DNA from: Thermoplasmata archaeon
GTDB taxonomy: Archaea > Thermoplasmatota > Thermoplasmata > UBA10834
DNA: 13,439 bases
Assembly: GCA_025457845.1 (NCBI GenBank)
Contig: JALOTO010000029.1
Location: 1 to 13,439 of the forward strand
Reading direction: 5' to 3'
Positions 1-6,428 of the stretch are shown piece after piece. Positions within the stretch are counted from its first letter, which is position 1; every line of letters starts with the position of its first letter. The notes below the pieces were generated by a model that had not been told where the DNA came from, did not search any database, and was given only the letters and a program-made list of their open reading frames with translations. The position numbers and the translations under genes were made by a program.

Positions 1-195
1 GCGGTCAACCTGAACGTCTACTCCACGGGCAGGGACATGCTCGCCGCGGGCGCCCTCCCGGTAGGGGACATGCTCCCCGAGACGGCCTACGTGAAGCTGA
101 TGTGGGCCATGGGCCAGACCGACGACCCGGACGAGGTGCGGAAGATCATGCTCACCGACATAGCTGGAGAGATCACGGACAGGAGGGTGCTCTGA
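1..195 (+). CDS. gatD: Glu-tRNA(Gln) amidotransferase subunit D, C-terminal end (partial)
   Basis: Only the last 64 codons are in the window; the gene is open at base 1 and ends in TGA at 193-195. The reading frame gives [12 protein letters not shown], then [22 protein letters not shown] and LTDIAGEI, which I recognise as the typical end of archaeal GatD. From family knowledge, GatD is the asparaginase-like subunit that releases ammonia from glutamine for the GatDE complex, which converts Glu-tRNA(Gln) to Gln-tRNA(Gln) in the cytoplasm of archaea. The gatE start lies one base after this stop, so the two subunits are co-transcribed and probably translationally coupled. The catalytic residues lie upstream of the window and cannot be checked. 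Confidence 0.93.
   Translation, partial: AVNLNVYSTGRDMLAAGALPVGDMLPETAYVKLMWAMGQTDDPDEVRKIMLTDIAGEITDRRVL
181..189 (+). promoter_or_regulatory. Shine-Dalgarno sequence for gatE
   Basis: AGGAGGGTG lies inside the last codons of gatD, seven bases before a TTG codon at 197. It matches the 16S anti-Shine-Dalgarno sequence well and supports the TTG as the true gatE start. Confidence 0.75.
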
Positions 196-196
196 G

Positions 197-2071
197 TTGG
201 ACCACCGGAGCCTCGGCCTCATGGTCGGGATCGAGATACACCAGCAGCTCAGCACCGGCAAGCTCTTCTGCTCGTGCCCTTCGGACCTCGTCGACGAGCA
301 CCACAGGGAGTTCGTCAGGAAGCTGAGGCCGACCCAGAGCGAGATGGGCGAGATAGACAGGGCGGCCCTGGAGGAGGCGGAGCGCAAGCTGCAGTTCAGG
401 TACCAGACGGTGCCCTGCTCCTGCCTCGTCGAGGCCGACGAGGAGCCGCCGCACGACGCCAACAAGCGCGCGGTCGAGGCGGCGCTGGAGATGACCTGCC
501 TCCTGGAGCTCACCGCCGTCGATGAGATCCAGTTCATGAGGAAGATAGTCATCGACGGCTCCAACACCGGCGGATTCCAGAGGACGGCGCTCATATCCAC
601 GCGCGGACACCTCGACATCGACGGCAGGAGGATAGGCATCTCATCGGTCTGCCTCGAGGAGGACGCCGCGAGGAAGCTCTCCGAGCACGGCTCGGAGGTC
701 ACGTTCAGGCTAGACAGGCTGGGCATCCCGCTCGTGGAGATAGCGACGGACCCGGACATCACCACTCCCGAGGAGGCGCGCAGGGTGGCCGAGCGCATCG
801 GCTCCCTGCTGAGGGCCACCAAGAAGGTCAGGCGCGGCATCGGCACCATACGCGAGGACATCAACATCTCCATCGCGGGAGGCGCGCGCGTCGAGATCAA
901 GGGGGCCCAGGAACTGAGACTCGTCCCGGTCTACGTCGAGGAGGAGGTCAAGCGCCAGCTCGAGCTGCTGGAGGTCAAGCGCATCCTCAGGGAGAGGGGC
1001 GCATCCGAGGTGGCGCCCGAGATCAAGGACCTGACGGGCCTGTTCAGGGCGACCAAGTGCAAGGTCCTGAAGGCCGCGACGGAGAACGGCGGCAGGGTCC
1101 TGGCAGTCAAGCTCCCCAAGTTCGCCGGCACCCTCGGCAGGACAGAGGCCGGCGTGAAGCGCCTCGGTGCGGAGATGGCCGCGCACGCCCGCGTCGTCGG
1201 GGTCAAAGGCCTCTTCCACTCGGACGAGCTCCCAGGGTACGGCATGTCCAGGGCCGAGGTCGAGGACATCGTCACCGAGCTCAAGGCCGAACCCCAGGAC
1301 GCCTTCGTCCTCGTCGCGGAGGACGAGGAGAGGGCGCGCGCCGCCCTGGTGAGGGCGGTGGACAGGGCGAACGTCGGGATCCAGGGCGTCCCGGAGGAGA
1401 CGCGTGACCCGCTCCCGGACGGTCAGACGGTGTACAGCAGGCCCCTCCCGGGCAAACACCGGATGTATCCGGAGACCGATGTGAGGCCCATACTCGTGAG
1501 CGGCGAGATACTCGAGAGCATCAGGCTCAACCTTCCGGAGCTCCCCGAGGCGAAGTCGGCGAGGTTCGTCAAGCAGTACGGCATCAACAGGGAGCAGGCC
1601 GAGTCCCTGATCAACGGGGCCTACGAGGACGAGTTCGAACTCCTGGCAGGGGCGTTCGGCAACGCCCAGGTGGTCGCCAGGGTCTACCTCAACACGTTCC
1701 CCGAGCTCGAGAAGGCCGGACTGGCCCCGTCGACGCTGCATGTCGACGCGGTCAAGGACGTCATGTCGCTCTTCACCAAGGGCACGTTCGCGAAGGAGGC
1801 CATCCCGGAGGTGCTCGCGTGGATGGTCAAGAACGGGAACGCCGACGCGCAGAGGGCCGCGGACGCGCTCGGCCTCGGCGGGACCGACGAGGCGGTCGTG
1901 AAGGAGATCTGCGCGAGGGTCGTCAGGGAGAGGGAGGGCTTCATACGCGAGAGGGGAGAGGCGGCGCTGGGTCCTCTCATGGGCATCGTCATGAAGGAGC
2001 TGAGGGGCAAGGCGGACGGGAAGCTCATCAGCGAGACTTTGCGCGCGTTGATAGCACGGCTCCTCGGCTGA
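197..2071 (+). CDS. gatE: Glu-tRNA(Gln) amidotransferase subunit E
   Basis: The 624-residue protein is full length for archaeal GatE. The N-terminal motif GLMVGIEIHQQLSTGKLFC (from residue 7) is the GatB/GatE signature, and YPETDVRP follows in the middle of the protein. From family knowledge, the N-terminal domain phosphorylates the Glu carried by tRNA(Gln) and transfers ammonia delivered by GatD. GatE differs from bacterial GatB by an inserted AspRS-like domain, here roughly residues 270-410, and ends in a helical YqeY-like tail that binds tRNA; these boundaries are approximate. The start is TTG at 197, chosen because it follows a strong ribosome-binding site by seven bases and gives the expected MDHRSLGL start. 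It begins one base after the gatD stop, as an operon. The last 44 bases overlap the end of a convergent small gene. Confidence 0.97.
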   Translation: MDHRSLGLMVGIEIHQQLSTGKLFCSCPSDLVDEHHREFVRKLRPTQSEMGEIDRAALEEAERKLQFRYQTVPCSCLVEADEEPPHDANKRAVEAALEMTCLLELTAVDEIQFMRKIVIDGSNTGGFQRTALISTRGHLDIDGRRIGISSVCLEEDAARKLSEHGSEVTFRLDRLGIPLVEIATDPDITTPEEARRVAERIGSLLRATKKVRRGIGTIREDINISIAGGARVEIKGAQELRLVPVYVEEEVKRQLELLEVKRILRERGASEVAPEIKDLTGLFRATKCKVLKAATENGGRVLAVKLPKFAGTLGRTEAGVKRLGAEMAAHARVVGVKGLFHSDELPGYGMSRAEVEDIVTELKAEPQDAFVLVAEDEERARAALVRAVDRANVGIQGVPEETRDPLPDGQTVYSRPLPGKHRMYPETDVRPILVSGEILESIRLNLPELPEAKSARFVKQYGINREQAESLINGAYEDEFELLAGAFGNAQVVARVYLNTFPELEKAGLAPSTLHVDAVKDVMSLFTKGTFAKEAIPEVLAWMVKNGNADAQRAADALGLGGTDEAVVKEICARVVREREGFIRERGEAALGPLMGIVMKELRGKADGKLISETLRALIARLLG

Positions 2072-2225
2072 GTTCCTTCTTGTTCAGAAGCGTCAGGAAG
2101 TCCTTGCAGTAGTCGAGGGCGGCGCTCTGGTCCATGTCCTTGCACTGCAGGAAGCTCCTGCAGAGCTCGTCCAGATCGTTCGGGTTGTTGTACTTTCTGC
2201 GTCGTTCCGCGGTCACTGGAGGCAC
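2028..2225 (-). CDS. Hypothetical 65-residue cysteine-containing protein
   Basis: I do not recognise a family. The frame starts with GTG at 2225 and ends in TGA at 2028, in a gap otherwise left empty between gatE and the methyltransferase gene. Third codon positions are mostly G or C through codon 52, as in neighbouring genes, which suggests real coding. The protein is basic at the N terminus (ERRRK) and then probably helical, with cysteines at 22, 28 and 40. A short motif appears twice: LDELCRSFL at 18-26 and LDYCKDFL at 37-44. It lies 27 bases after the methyltransferase stop on the same strand, so it could be in its operon. A TATA-like sequence also sits at 2260-2267. The last 14 codons overlap the gatE 3' end on the other strand. 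It could still be a chance open frame. Confidence 0.5.
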   Translation of the reverse strand: MPPVTAERRRKYNNPNDLDELCRSFLQCKDMDQSAALDYCKDFLTLLNKKELSRGAVLSTRAKSR

Positions 2226-2252
2226 TGTCCCTGTGGGGCCAGCCTATCGCCG

Positions 2253-2885
2253 TCACTGGAATATAAGCCTTGCTGGTTCGGTATCGGGCTGCGGAGTTCT
2301 GAGCGTGAACCTGTACGCGAAGACGGATTCGAAGAACATCTTCTTCTCTTCGATCAGCCCCGCGACGTAGTGGGGCTTCGATGCCCTGAGGACCGTCATG
2401 ATCCCGCCGACCGACGAGAGGATCATGTAGACCGTCCCCTTCGGCGCGAGGTGCTTCCATGCCTCCTCGAGGAACTTGACCGCGACCTCGCTGCCCTCCC
2501 TTCCCCCTGACCAGGCGTGCTCAACCCAGCTGGTCGTCCTCTCCTCGTCCGGGAGGTACGGAGGGTTGAACACTATCACGTCGAACAGCCCCGGGACGTT
2601 CTCGAACAGGTCGCTCCTGACCACCTCGACCTTGAGGTCGTTCCTGAGCGCGTTCCTCCGAACGCAGTCCACCGCATGCGGGTTGATGTCCGCGGCGGTG
2701 ACCACCGCCCCCGCCTTCGCCGCGTGGAGCGCGACGAACCCGGACCCTGCCCCCATCTCGAGTAGGGTCTGTCCTGCCTGCACTTCCACGGCGTTAAGGA
2801 TGAGGAACGAATCCTCGGCCGGGTTGTAGACCTCGTCGGCCACGTCTATGTCTATGCTAGTGTCCAGCTTCAACGGCACGCGCAT
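2253..2885 (-). CDS. HemK2/Mtq2-like protein glutamine methyltransferase
   Basis: The 210-residue protein is a class I SAM-dependent methyltransferase. The N terminus carries VYNPAEDSFLIL (19-30), typical of archaeal and eukaryotic HemK2. The SAM-binding motif EMGAGSG is at 43-49, the acidic AADIN at 64-68, and the catalytic NPPY at 107-110. NPPY marks enzymes that methylate a glutamine side chain. From family knowledge, the likely target is the GGQ glutamine of release factor aRF1, which tunes peptide release. I chose ATG at 2885: it gives the usual short N terminus and lies about 24 bases from a TATA-like TAGTAAAGC on the minus strand, so the mRNA may be leaderless. The frame stays open upstream to 2930, but that would run through the promoter. 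It is divergent from the rhomboid gene. Confidence 0.88.
   Translation of the reverse strand: MRVPLKLDTSIDIDVADEVYNPAEDSFLILNAVEVQAGQTLLEMGAGSGFVALHAAKAGAVVTAADINPHAVDCVRRNALRNDLKVEVVRSDLFENVPGLFDVIVFNPPYLPDEERTTSWVEHAWSGGREGSEVAVKFLEEAWKHLAPKGTVYMILSSVGGIMTVLRASKPHYVAGLIEEKKMFFESVFAYRFTLRTPQPDTEPARLIFQ
2260..2267 (-). promoter_or_regulatory. Possible TATA box for the 65-residue protein gene
   Basis: On the minus strand this reads CTTATATT, about 38 bases before the GTG at 2225, which would give a leader of roughly a dozen bases. The site lies inside the last codons of the methyltransferase gene, where it encodes Leu-Ile-Phe, so the match may be coincidental. Confidence 0.3.
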
Positions 2886-2898
2886 GGAGCGGGCGGGG

Positions 2899-2912
2899 CT
2901 TAAGGCTTTACT
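2899..2912. promoter_or_regulatory. Divergent promoter region (HemK2-like / rhomboid)
   Basis: The 68 bases between the divergent starts at 2885 and 2954 hold one AT-richer patch: palindromic CTTAAG at 2899-2904 and CTTTACT at 2906-2912. Read on the minus strand, AGTAAAG centres about 24 bases before the ATG at 2885, the distance expected for leaderless transcription. Read on the plus strand, either box would start RNA around 2927-2935, giving the rhomboid mRNA a leader of about 20-27 bases. Confidence 0.5.
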
Positions 2913-2953
2913 AGGGAGAGCGCCATCCACGGTCGTCTCGGGATGGACACCTG

Positions 2954-3835
2954 ATGGATGGCTGGGCCGCGGTCGCGCTCGTGGCGATTGTCGTCGGTAC
3001 GTCGTACTCGTACCTGAAGAGGTTGAACTTCTCCCTTGTGGTCTGTGGCATCTGCGGCGTGGTGTTCGGGATCCAGGTCGTCAACGGCGGGAGCTGGAGC
3101 ATCATGGCCTCCGACACGTCCATGGCGCTCGCCTTCATGCCCGAGGACCTCGTGGAGCCAGCAAGGACTTACACGGTCATCACATCGATGTTCGCACATG
3201 CGGACTTCGGCCATATCCTGCTCAACATGCTCGGCCTCGCCTTCATAGGGATGCCGTTCGAGGAGCGGGTCGGGACGAGGCCGTTCATCGTCCTCTACTT
3301 CCTCTCCGGGCTCGCCGGGACGCTGGTGTTCGCTGTCGCCAGGTGGGACGATCCCTATGTGGCGGTCGTCGGCGCGTCGGGCGCGATAAGCGGTGTGCTC
3401 GGCGCCTACGCACGCACCTTCCCCAACGAGAGGATGTCGATGATCCTCATGTTCATCCCGCTCCCGCCGATGCGGATATGGGTCATCGTGGGGTTGTTCG
3501 TCCTGATTCAGATGGTGCTTGCGTTCGGCTCCACGAACATCGCGTGGGAGGCGCACCTGGGCGGCCTCGCGGCCGGGATACTGTTCGCGCCCGTCGTCGC
3601 CAAGATGCCCCTGCACAGGCGGATGAAGCGGATGGTCTCCCTCTCCACCCTGAGGCGCCTCGCGACGACACCGGAGCTGAAGGCGATGCTCAGGATGATC
3701 GAGAGCGAGGAGATCCCCGACGTCAGGAGCGCCTGGATCGAGGACTACCTCAGGAAGGCGAGGTGCCCGTCGTGCGGGGCATCCCTCAAAGTCAGGAAGG
3801 ACTCTGTGACCTGCGAGAGGGGGCACATGCTGTGA
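2954..3835 (+). CDS. Rhomboid-family intramembrane serine protease with C-terminal zinc ribbon
   Basis: The 293-residue membrane protein has the full rhomboid active site. H87 and N91 lie in HILLNM; the catalytic serine is S142 in GASGAISG; the catalytic histidine is H201 in AHLGGLAAG. The conserved ER.G and YFLSGLAG follow the second helix. About six or seven hydrophobic segments are visible between residues 4 and 220. From family knowledge, rhomboids cut transmembrane substrates within the lipid bilayer; the substrate cannot be told here. After the last helix comes a basic cytoplasmic-looking region (about 220-270). The protein ends in a single zinc-ribbon-like set: C271, C274, C287 and H291 (CPSC...CERGH). 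Its TGA overlaps the GTG of the next gene by four bases (GTGA), so the hydrolase downstream is translationally coupled. Confidence 0.93.
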   Translation: MDGWAAVALVAIVVGTSYSYLKRLNFSLVVCGICGVVFGIQVVNGGSWSIMASDTSMALAFMPEDLVEPARTYTVITSMFAHADFGHILLNMLGLAFIGMPFEERVGTRPFIVLYFLSGLAGTLVFAVARWDDPYVAVVGASGAISGVLGAYARTFPNERMSMILMFIPLPPMRIWVIVGLFVLIQMVLAFGSTNIAWEAHLGGLAAGILFAPVVAKMPLHRRMKRMVSLSTLRRLATTPELKAMLRMIESEEIPDVRSAWIEDYLRKARCPSCGASLKVRKDSVTCERGHML

Positions 3836-4422
3836 CGAGGCGGGCCAAGCCGCGGGTCAGGGTGGTCCGCGAGGGCTTCATCCTCAGGAGGGGCGACAAG
3901 ATCGTCGACGCGTCGTCCACGGTATCCCTCGTCGAGGCGGGAGATTCCCGGATCATAGTCGACACCGGGTCGCCCAGGGACCTCTACGCGATACAGGAGG
4001 GGCTCGCCGGGATGAAGGTGGACCTGGAGTCCATCGACTACGTCGTCAACACCCACATGCACATCGACCACTGCGGCTGCAACGACCTCTTCATGCACGC
4101 GAAGAAGGTGGCGCACGAGCTGGAATCCCCGCCCCTGGGCACTCTCGTCGTCAGGAACGACGCCATGCTGGTCCCCGGGGTCATGGTCGCGATGACCCCC
4201 GGGCACACGGAGGGCTGCATATCGGTCTTCGTCGAGGGGGAGCAGCGCGTCGCCGTGTGCGGCGACGCCATACCGACCCAGGCGAACTTCGCCTCGCATG
4301 TGCCTCCCGCGATCAGCGTCAACAAGGGGCTCGCCCTGATGAGCATGGACCGCATCATCCAGTGGGCCGATGTCATAGTCCCGGGGCACGGTCCGTCGTT
4401 CGCCGTCAGTGCAAAGAAGTAA
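3832..4422 (+). CDS. Metallo-beta-lactamase-fold hydrolase
   Basis: The 196-residue protein has the metal-binding set of the MBL superfamily: H75, H77, D79 and H80 in THMHIDHCG, a histidine in TPGHTEG, an aspartate in VCGDAI and a C-terminal PGHGPSF. Superfamily members hydrolyse thioesters, lactones, phosphodiesters or lactams. The compact single domain resembles glyoxalase II-like and MBLAC1-like proteins, but I cannot assign a substrate. The start is GTG at 3832, overlapping the rhomboid stop by four bases; a longer open frame upstream is only the shadow of the rhomboid gene. It has a basic N terminus and no signal peptide, so it is probably cytoplasmic. Its stop is TAA, the only one among the genes here. 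Confidence 0.9.
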   Translation: MTRRAKPRVRVVREGFILRRGDKIVDASSTVSLVEAGDSRIIVDTGSPRDLYAIQEGLAGMKVDLESIDYVVNTHMHIDHCGCNDLFMHAKKVAHELESPPLGTLVVRNDAMLVPGVMVAMTPGHTEGCISVFVEGEQRVAVCGDAIPTQANFASHVPPAISVNKGLALMSMDRIIQWADVIVPGHGPSFAVSAKK

Positions 4423-4449
4423 GTGCGATGAGCGCAATCGCCGGGGCGC

Positions 4450-5052
4450 ATGACAGTCCCATCCTCCGTCATGGTCGAGTGTCCCATCTGCAAGGAGGAG
4501 ACTCTGCACGAGGTGCTCTCCGGCCGCGTCGGCGGCAAGGCAGAGGCAATCCTCGATTCGACGGTCAAGTGCAGGCAGTGCGGGCACGTCCATCACAAGG
4601 TCCTCAAGGTGGAGAAGCCCATCGAGGTCCCGGTCGTCGTCAGCTGGCTCAAGGAGTCGAAGAGGACCTCCGTGATGCTCGGCCCGGACGAGGTGGTCAA
4701 CGTGGATGATGAGATCATGTGCGGCGACCTCCCGGTGATGATAACCTCCATCGAGAAGGGTGGAGCGAGGGTCCGCAGGGCGAAGGCCCGGGGCATCGTC
4801 ACGATATGGGCGAAGAGGTTCGACAAGGTCCACGTCCACTTCTCCGTCAACAAGTCCGGGAAGACCTACGCGGAGGTACTGGATGCCGTCCCGGACGAGG
4901 AGTTCTTCATAGGTGACATCCTGAACATAGGCGGGCGGGATGCGGTCATCCACTCCATCAAGCTCAAGAACCACTCCATCAGGATGGGCAGCGCTCTCGC
5001 GCGCGACATAGTGCGGGTGTACGCTAGCGTCGTGCGCAAGACCTACACGTGA
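4450..5052 (+). CDS. HVO_0476-type zinc-finger protein
   Basis: The protein (200 residues from ATG 4450, or 193 from ATG 4471) starts with a zinc-binding domain: CPIC at 11-14 and CRQCGH at 41-46, counted from the first ATG. About 150 residues of mostly beta-strand pattern follow, with repeated D(E/D)EI or GDI turns and basic stretches. I recognise it as the archaeal HVO_0476 zinc-finger family, whose biochemical role is unknown to me. I give the first ATG because an AT-richer stretch (AAGTAAGTG, 4416-4424) lies about 30 bases before it; the second ATG gives a tighter N terminus just before the first CPxC and is a fair alternative. Neither has a good ribosome-binding site. The gene follows the hydrolase by 27 bases, and its stop lies just before the TATA box of the next gene. 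Confidence 0.8.
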   Translation: MTVPSSVMVECPICKEETLHEVLSGRVGGKAEAILDSTVKCRQCGHVHHKVLKVEKPIEVPVVVSWLKESKRTSVMLGPDEVVNVDDEIMCGDLPVMITSIEKGGARVRRAKARGIVTIWAKRFDKVHVHFSVNKSGKTYAEVLDAVPDEEFFIGDILNIGGRDAVIHSIKLKNHSIRMGSALARDIVRVYASVVRKTYT

Positions 5053-5053
5053 C

Positions 5054-5060
5054 CTTTAAC
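5054..5060 (+). promoter_or_regulatory. TATA box of pcm (CTTTAAC), predicted leaderless start
   Basis: CTTTAAC begins one base after the stop of the zinc-finger gene and centres about 28 bases before the pcm ATG at 5085. Archaeal RNA polymerase starts about 25 bases beyond the TATA box, so the mRNA would begin at or within a few bases of the ATG. No Shine-Dalgarno sequence precedes that ATG. The same heptamer occurs at 13138-13144. Confidence 0.6.
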
Positions 5061-5084
5061 TCGGCGCAGGTCGATTCTGGTCCC

Positions 5085-5738
5085 ATGACCGACCTGTCCG
5101 CCGCGAAGGACAGGCTCATCCTCTCGTTGATGAGGATGGGCTACATCGACACACCCGAGGTGGAGGCGGCGATGCGCGCCGTCCCGAGGGAGGAGTTCGT
5201 GCTGCCCGAGCTCAAGGACGAGGCCTATGTCGACACCCCTCTCCCGATCGGTTCGGGCCAGACCATCTCCGCCCCGCACATGGTCGCGATCATGGCGGAG
5301 AAGCTGCGCCTCCGCCCTGGCATGAAGGTACTCGAGGTCGGTGCTGGGTCGGGCTACCACGCGGCCGTGGTGGCCGAGCTCGTCCGCCCGGGCGGACATG
5401 TCTACACCGTGGAGAGGGTCGAGCCGCTCGCTGAATCCGCCAGGAGGAACCTGCAGAGGGCGGCGTACTCGGAGGACGTGACGGTCCTGGTCGGCGACGG
5501 TTCCAGGGGCCTTCCGGAGCACGCCCCGTACGACAGGATCTTCGTAGCGTGCGGGGCTCCGAGCGTGCCGTCTCCCCTGGTGGACCAGCTCGCCGAGGGC
5601 GGGATGATGCTCGTGCCCGTCGGCAGCAGGTTCTACCAGGACCTCATCAAGGTGGAGAAGAGAGGCGGGAAGCTCATCAGGACCAACGAGGGGGGTTGCG
5701 TGTTCGTCCCCCTCGTTGGCGAGCACGGGTACAGCTGA
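5085..5738 (+). CDS. pcm: Protein-L-isoaspartate O-methyltransferase
   Basis: The 217-residue protein carries the family hallmarks: VPREEFV at 33-39, the substrate-loop motif LPIGSGQTISAPHMVAIM at 53-70 and the SAM-binding motif VLEVGAGSGYHAAV at 82-95. From family knowledge, it methylates isoaspartyl residues that arise in ageing proteins, which starts their repair to normal aspartate, in the cytoplasm. I chose ATG at 5085 and not the in-frame ATG-less extension to 5049, because that extension overlaps the upstream stop and TATA box and adds residues unlike the family. The gene has its own promoter but may also be read from the upstream gene. Its TGA lies one base from the convergent HAD gene. 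Confidence 0.95.
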   Translation: MTDLSAAKDRLILSLMRMGYIDTPEVEAAMRAVPREEFVLPELKDEAYVDTPLPIGSGQTISAPHMVAIMAEKLRLRPGMKVLEVGAGSGYHAAVVAELVRPGGHVYTVERVEPLAESARRNLQRAAYSEDVTVLVGDGSRGLPEHAPYDRIFVACGAPSVPSPLVDQLAEGGMMLVPVGSRFYQDLIKVEKRGGKLIRTNEGGCVFVPLVGEHGYS

Positions 5739-5739
5739 C

Positions 5740-6375
5740 TCAGAGGTGTCCGAGTATCAGGGACAGGTCCTTCTCCTCGACCACCGCGTCCGCCCTGTCC
5801 CTCACGAACCCGTCCATCGGCTGGAACGCTATCCCCCGCCCGGCCCTCTCGAACATCGAGACGTCATAGCGGGAGTTGCCGACGGCCACCGTTTCGGAGA
5901 GGTCGATCCCGTACACCCTGGCAGCCTCCACCACCGAGTCGCCCTTGTCCATGAGCTTGACCCTGAGGACCCCCTCGCCGGAGAGTCTTCCAGTGCCATC
6001 GGTCGAGAGCCCGTTCGCGAGCTCCATGTCGATCCCGAGCTCGCGCGCTATCCTCCTGGACAGAAGGTCTATGCCAGCGGAGACGATCGCGGTCCTGACG
6101 CCCCTCCCCTTCAGCGCGGAGACGGTCTCCTTGGCCCCTGGCATGATCGGCACCTTGGACAGGATGTCGTCGATCCTCCCCTCGGTGACCCCTGGCTCCT
6201 TCGCCTTCCAGAGGGCTATGTCCCTCCGTATGAACTCCAGGTCGTCGATCTCCCCCTTGAGGTAGGCGTGGAGGGAGTGGTCGTTGTTCACCTGGAAGTG
6301 CCTGTGGACGTAGACCCAGGAGCTCTCGGTGTCCGCTAGGACACCGTCCATGTCGAAGACGACCAGCTTGGCCAC
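5740..6375 (-). CDS. HAD-superfamily phosphatase (phosphoserine phosphatase-like)
   Basis: The 211-residue protein has the HAD motifs in order: motif I FDMDGVLAD with nucleophile D8 and D10, motif II serine S99 in AIVSAG, the lysine K144 in MDKGD, and motif III GNSRYD at 166-171. Between motifs I and II is a helical cap (about 20-78) like that of the subclass I phosphoserine phosphatases. It probably removes phosphate from a small molecule; serine biosynthesis (SerB-like) is possible but unproven. Motif III usually reads GDSxxD, and the first aspartate is N167 here, although D171 is kept. The start is GTG at 6375; the ATG two bases upstream is out of frame. It lies 25 bases from a TATA box shared with the divergent TraB-domain gene and is probably leaderless. 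It ends one base from pcm. Confidence 0.87.
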   Translation of the reverse strand: MAKLVVFDMDGVLADTESSWVYVHRHFQVNNDHSLHAYLKGEIDDLEFIRRDIALWKAKEPGVTEGRIDDILSKVPIMPGAKETVSALKGRGVRTAIVSAGIDLLSRRIARELGIDMELANGLSTDGTGRLSGEGVLRVKLMDKGDSVVEAARVYGIDLSETVAVGNSRYDVSMFERAGRGIAFQPMDGFVRDRADAVVEEKDLSLILGHL

Positions 6376-6395
6376 ATGCCGTGATGGCGCGAAGG

Positions 6396-6404
6396 TTTAT
6401 TAAA
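6396..6404. promoter_or_regulatory. Shared near-palindromic TATA box for two divergent leaderless genes
   Basis: TTTATTAAA (TTTAATAAA on the minus strand) is the only AT-rich patch in the 53 bases between the HAD gene and the TraB-domain gene. Its centre at 6400 is 25 bases from the HAD GTG (6375) and 29 bases from the TraB ATG (6429). Both distances fit transcription that starts at or near the start codon. Purine-rich GCGAAGG precedes it on the plus strand and could serve as the TFB recognition element. Confidence 0.65.
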
Positions 6405-6428
6405 CGGCTCCCTTCATGGCTCACCGTC

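Noticed and set aside
710..1741. Long open frame on the minus strand inside gatE
   Set aside because: It is antisense to a certain gene; GC-rich codons with G or C in third position leave the opposite strand open. Composition is repetitive and matches no family.
2071..2100. T-rich terminator after gatE
   Set aside because: The Ts are scattered and interrupted (TTCCTTCTTGTTC) and the stretch is inside the convergent small gene; too weak to call.
3745..4974. 409-codon minus-strand frame across the hydrolase and zinc-finger genes
   Set aside because: Shadow of two supported plus-strand genes; rich in Asp, Val, His and Leu with no domain motif, and it spans three separate genes.
6381..6428. TraB-domain start at the earlier in-frame ATG 6381
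   Set aside because: It would place the TATA box inside the gene and add residues before the conserved ITLVGVGH start.
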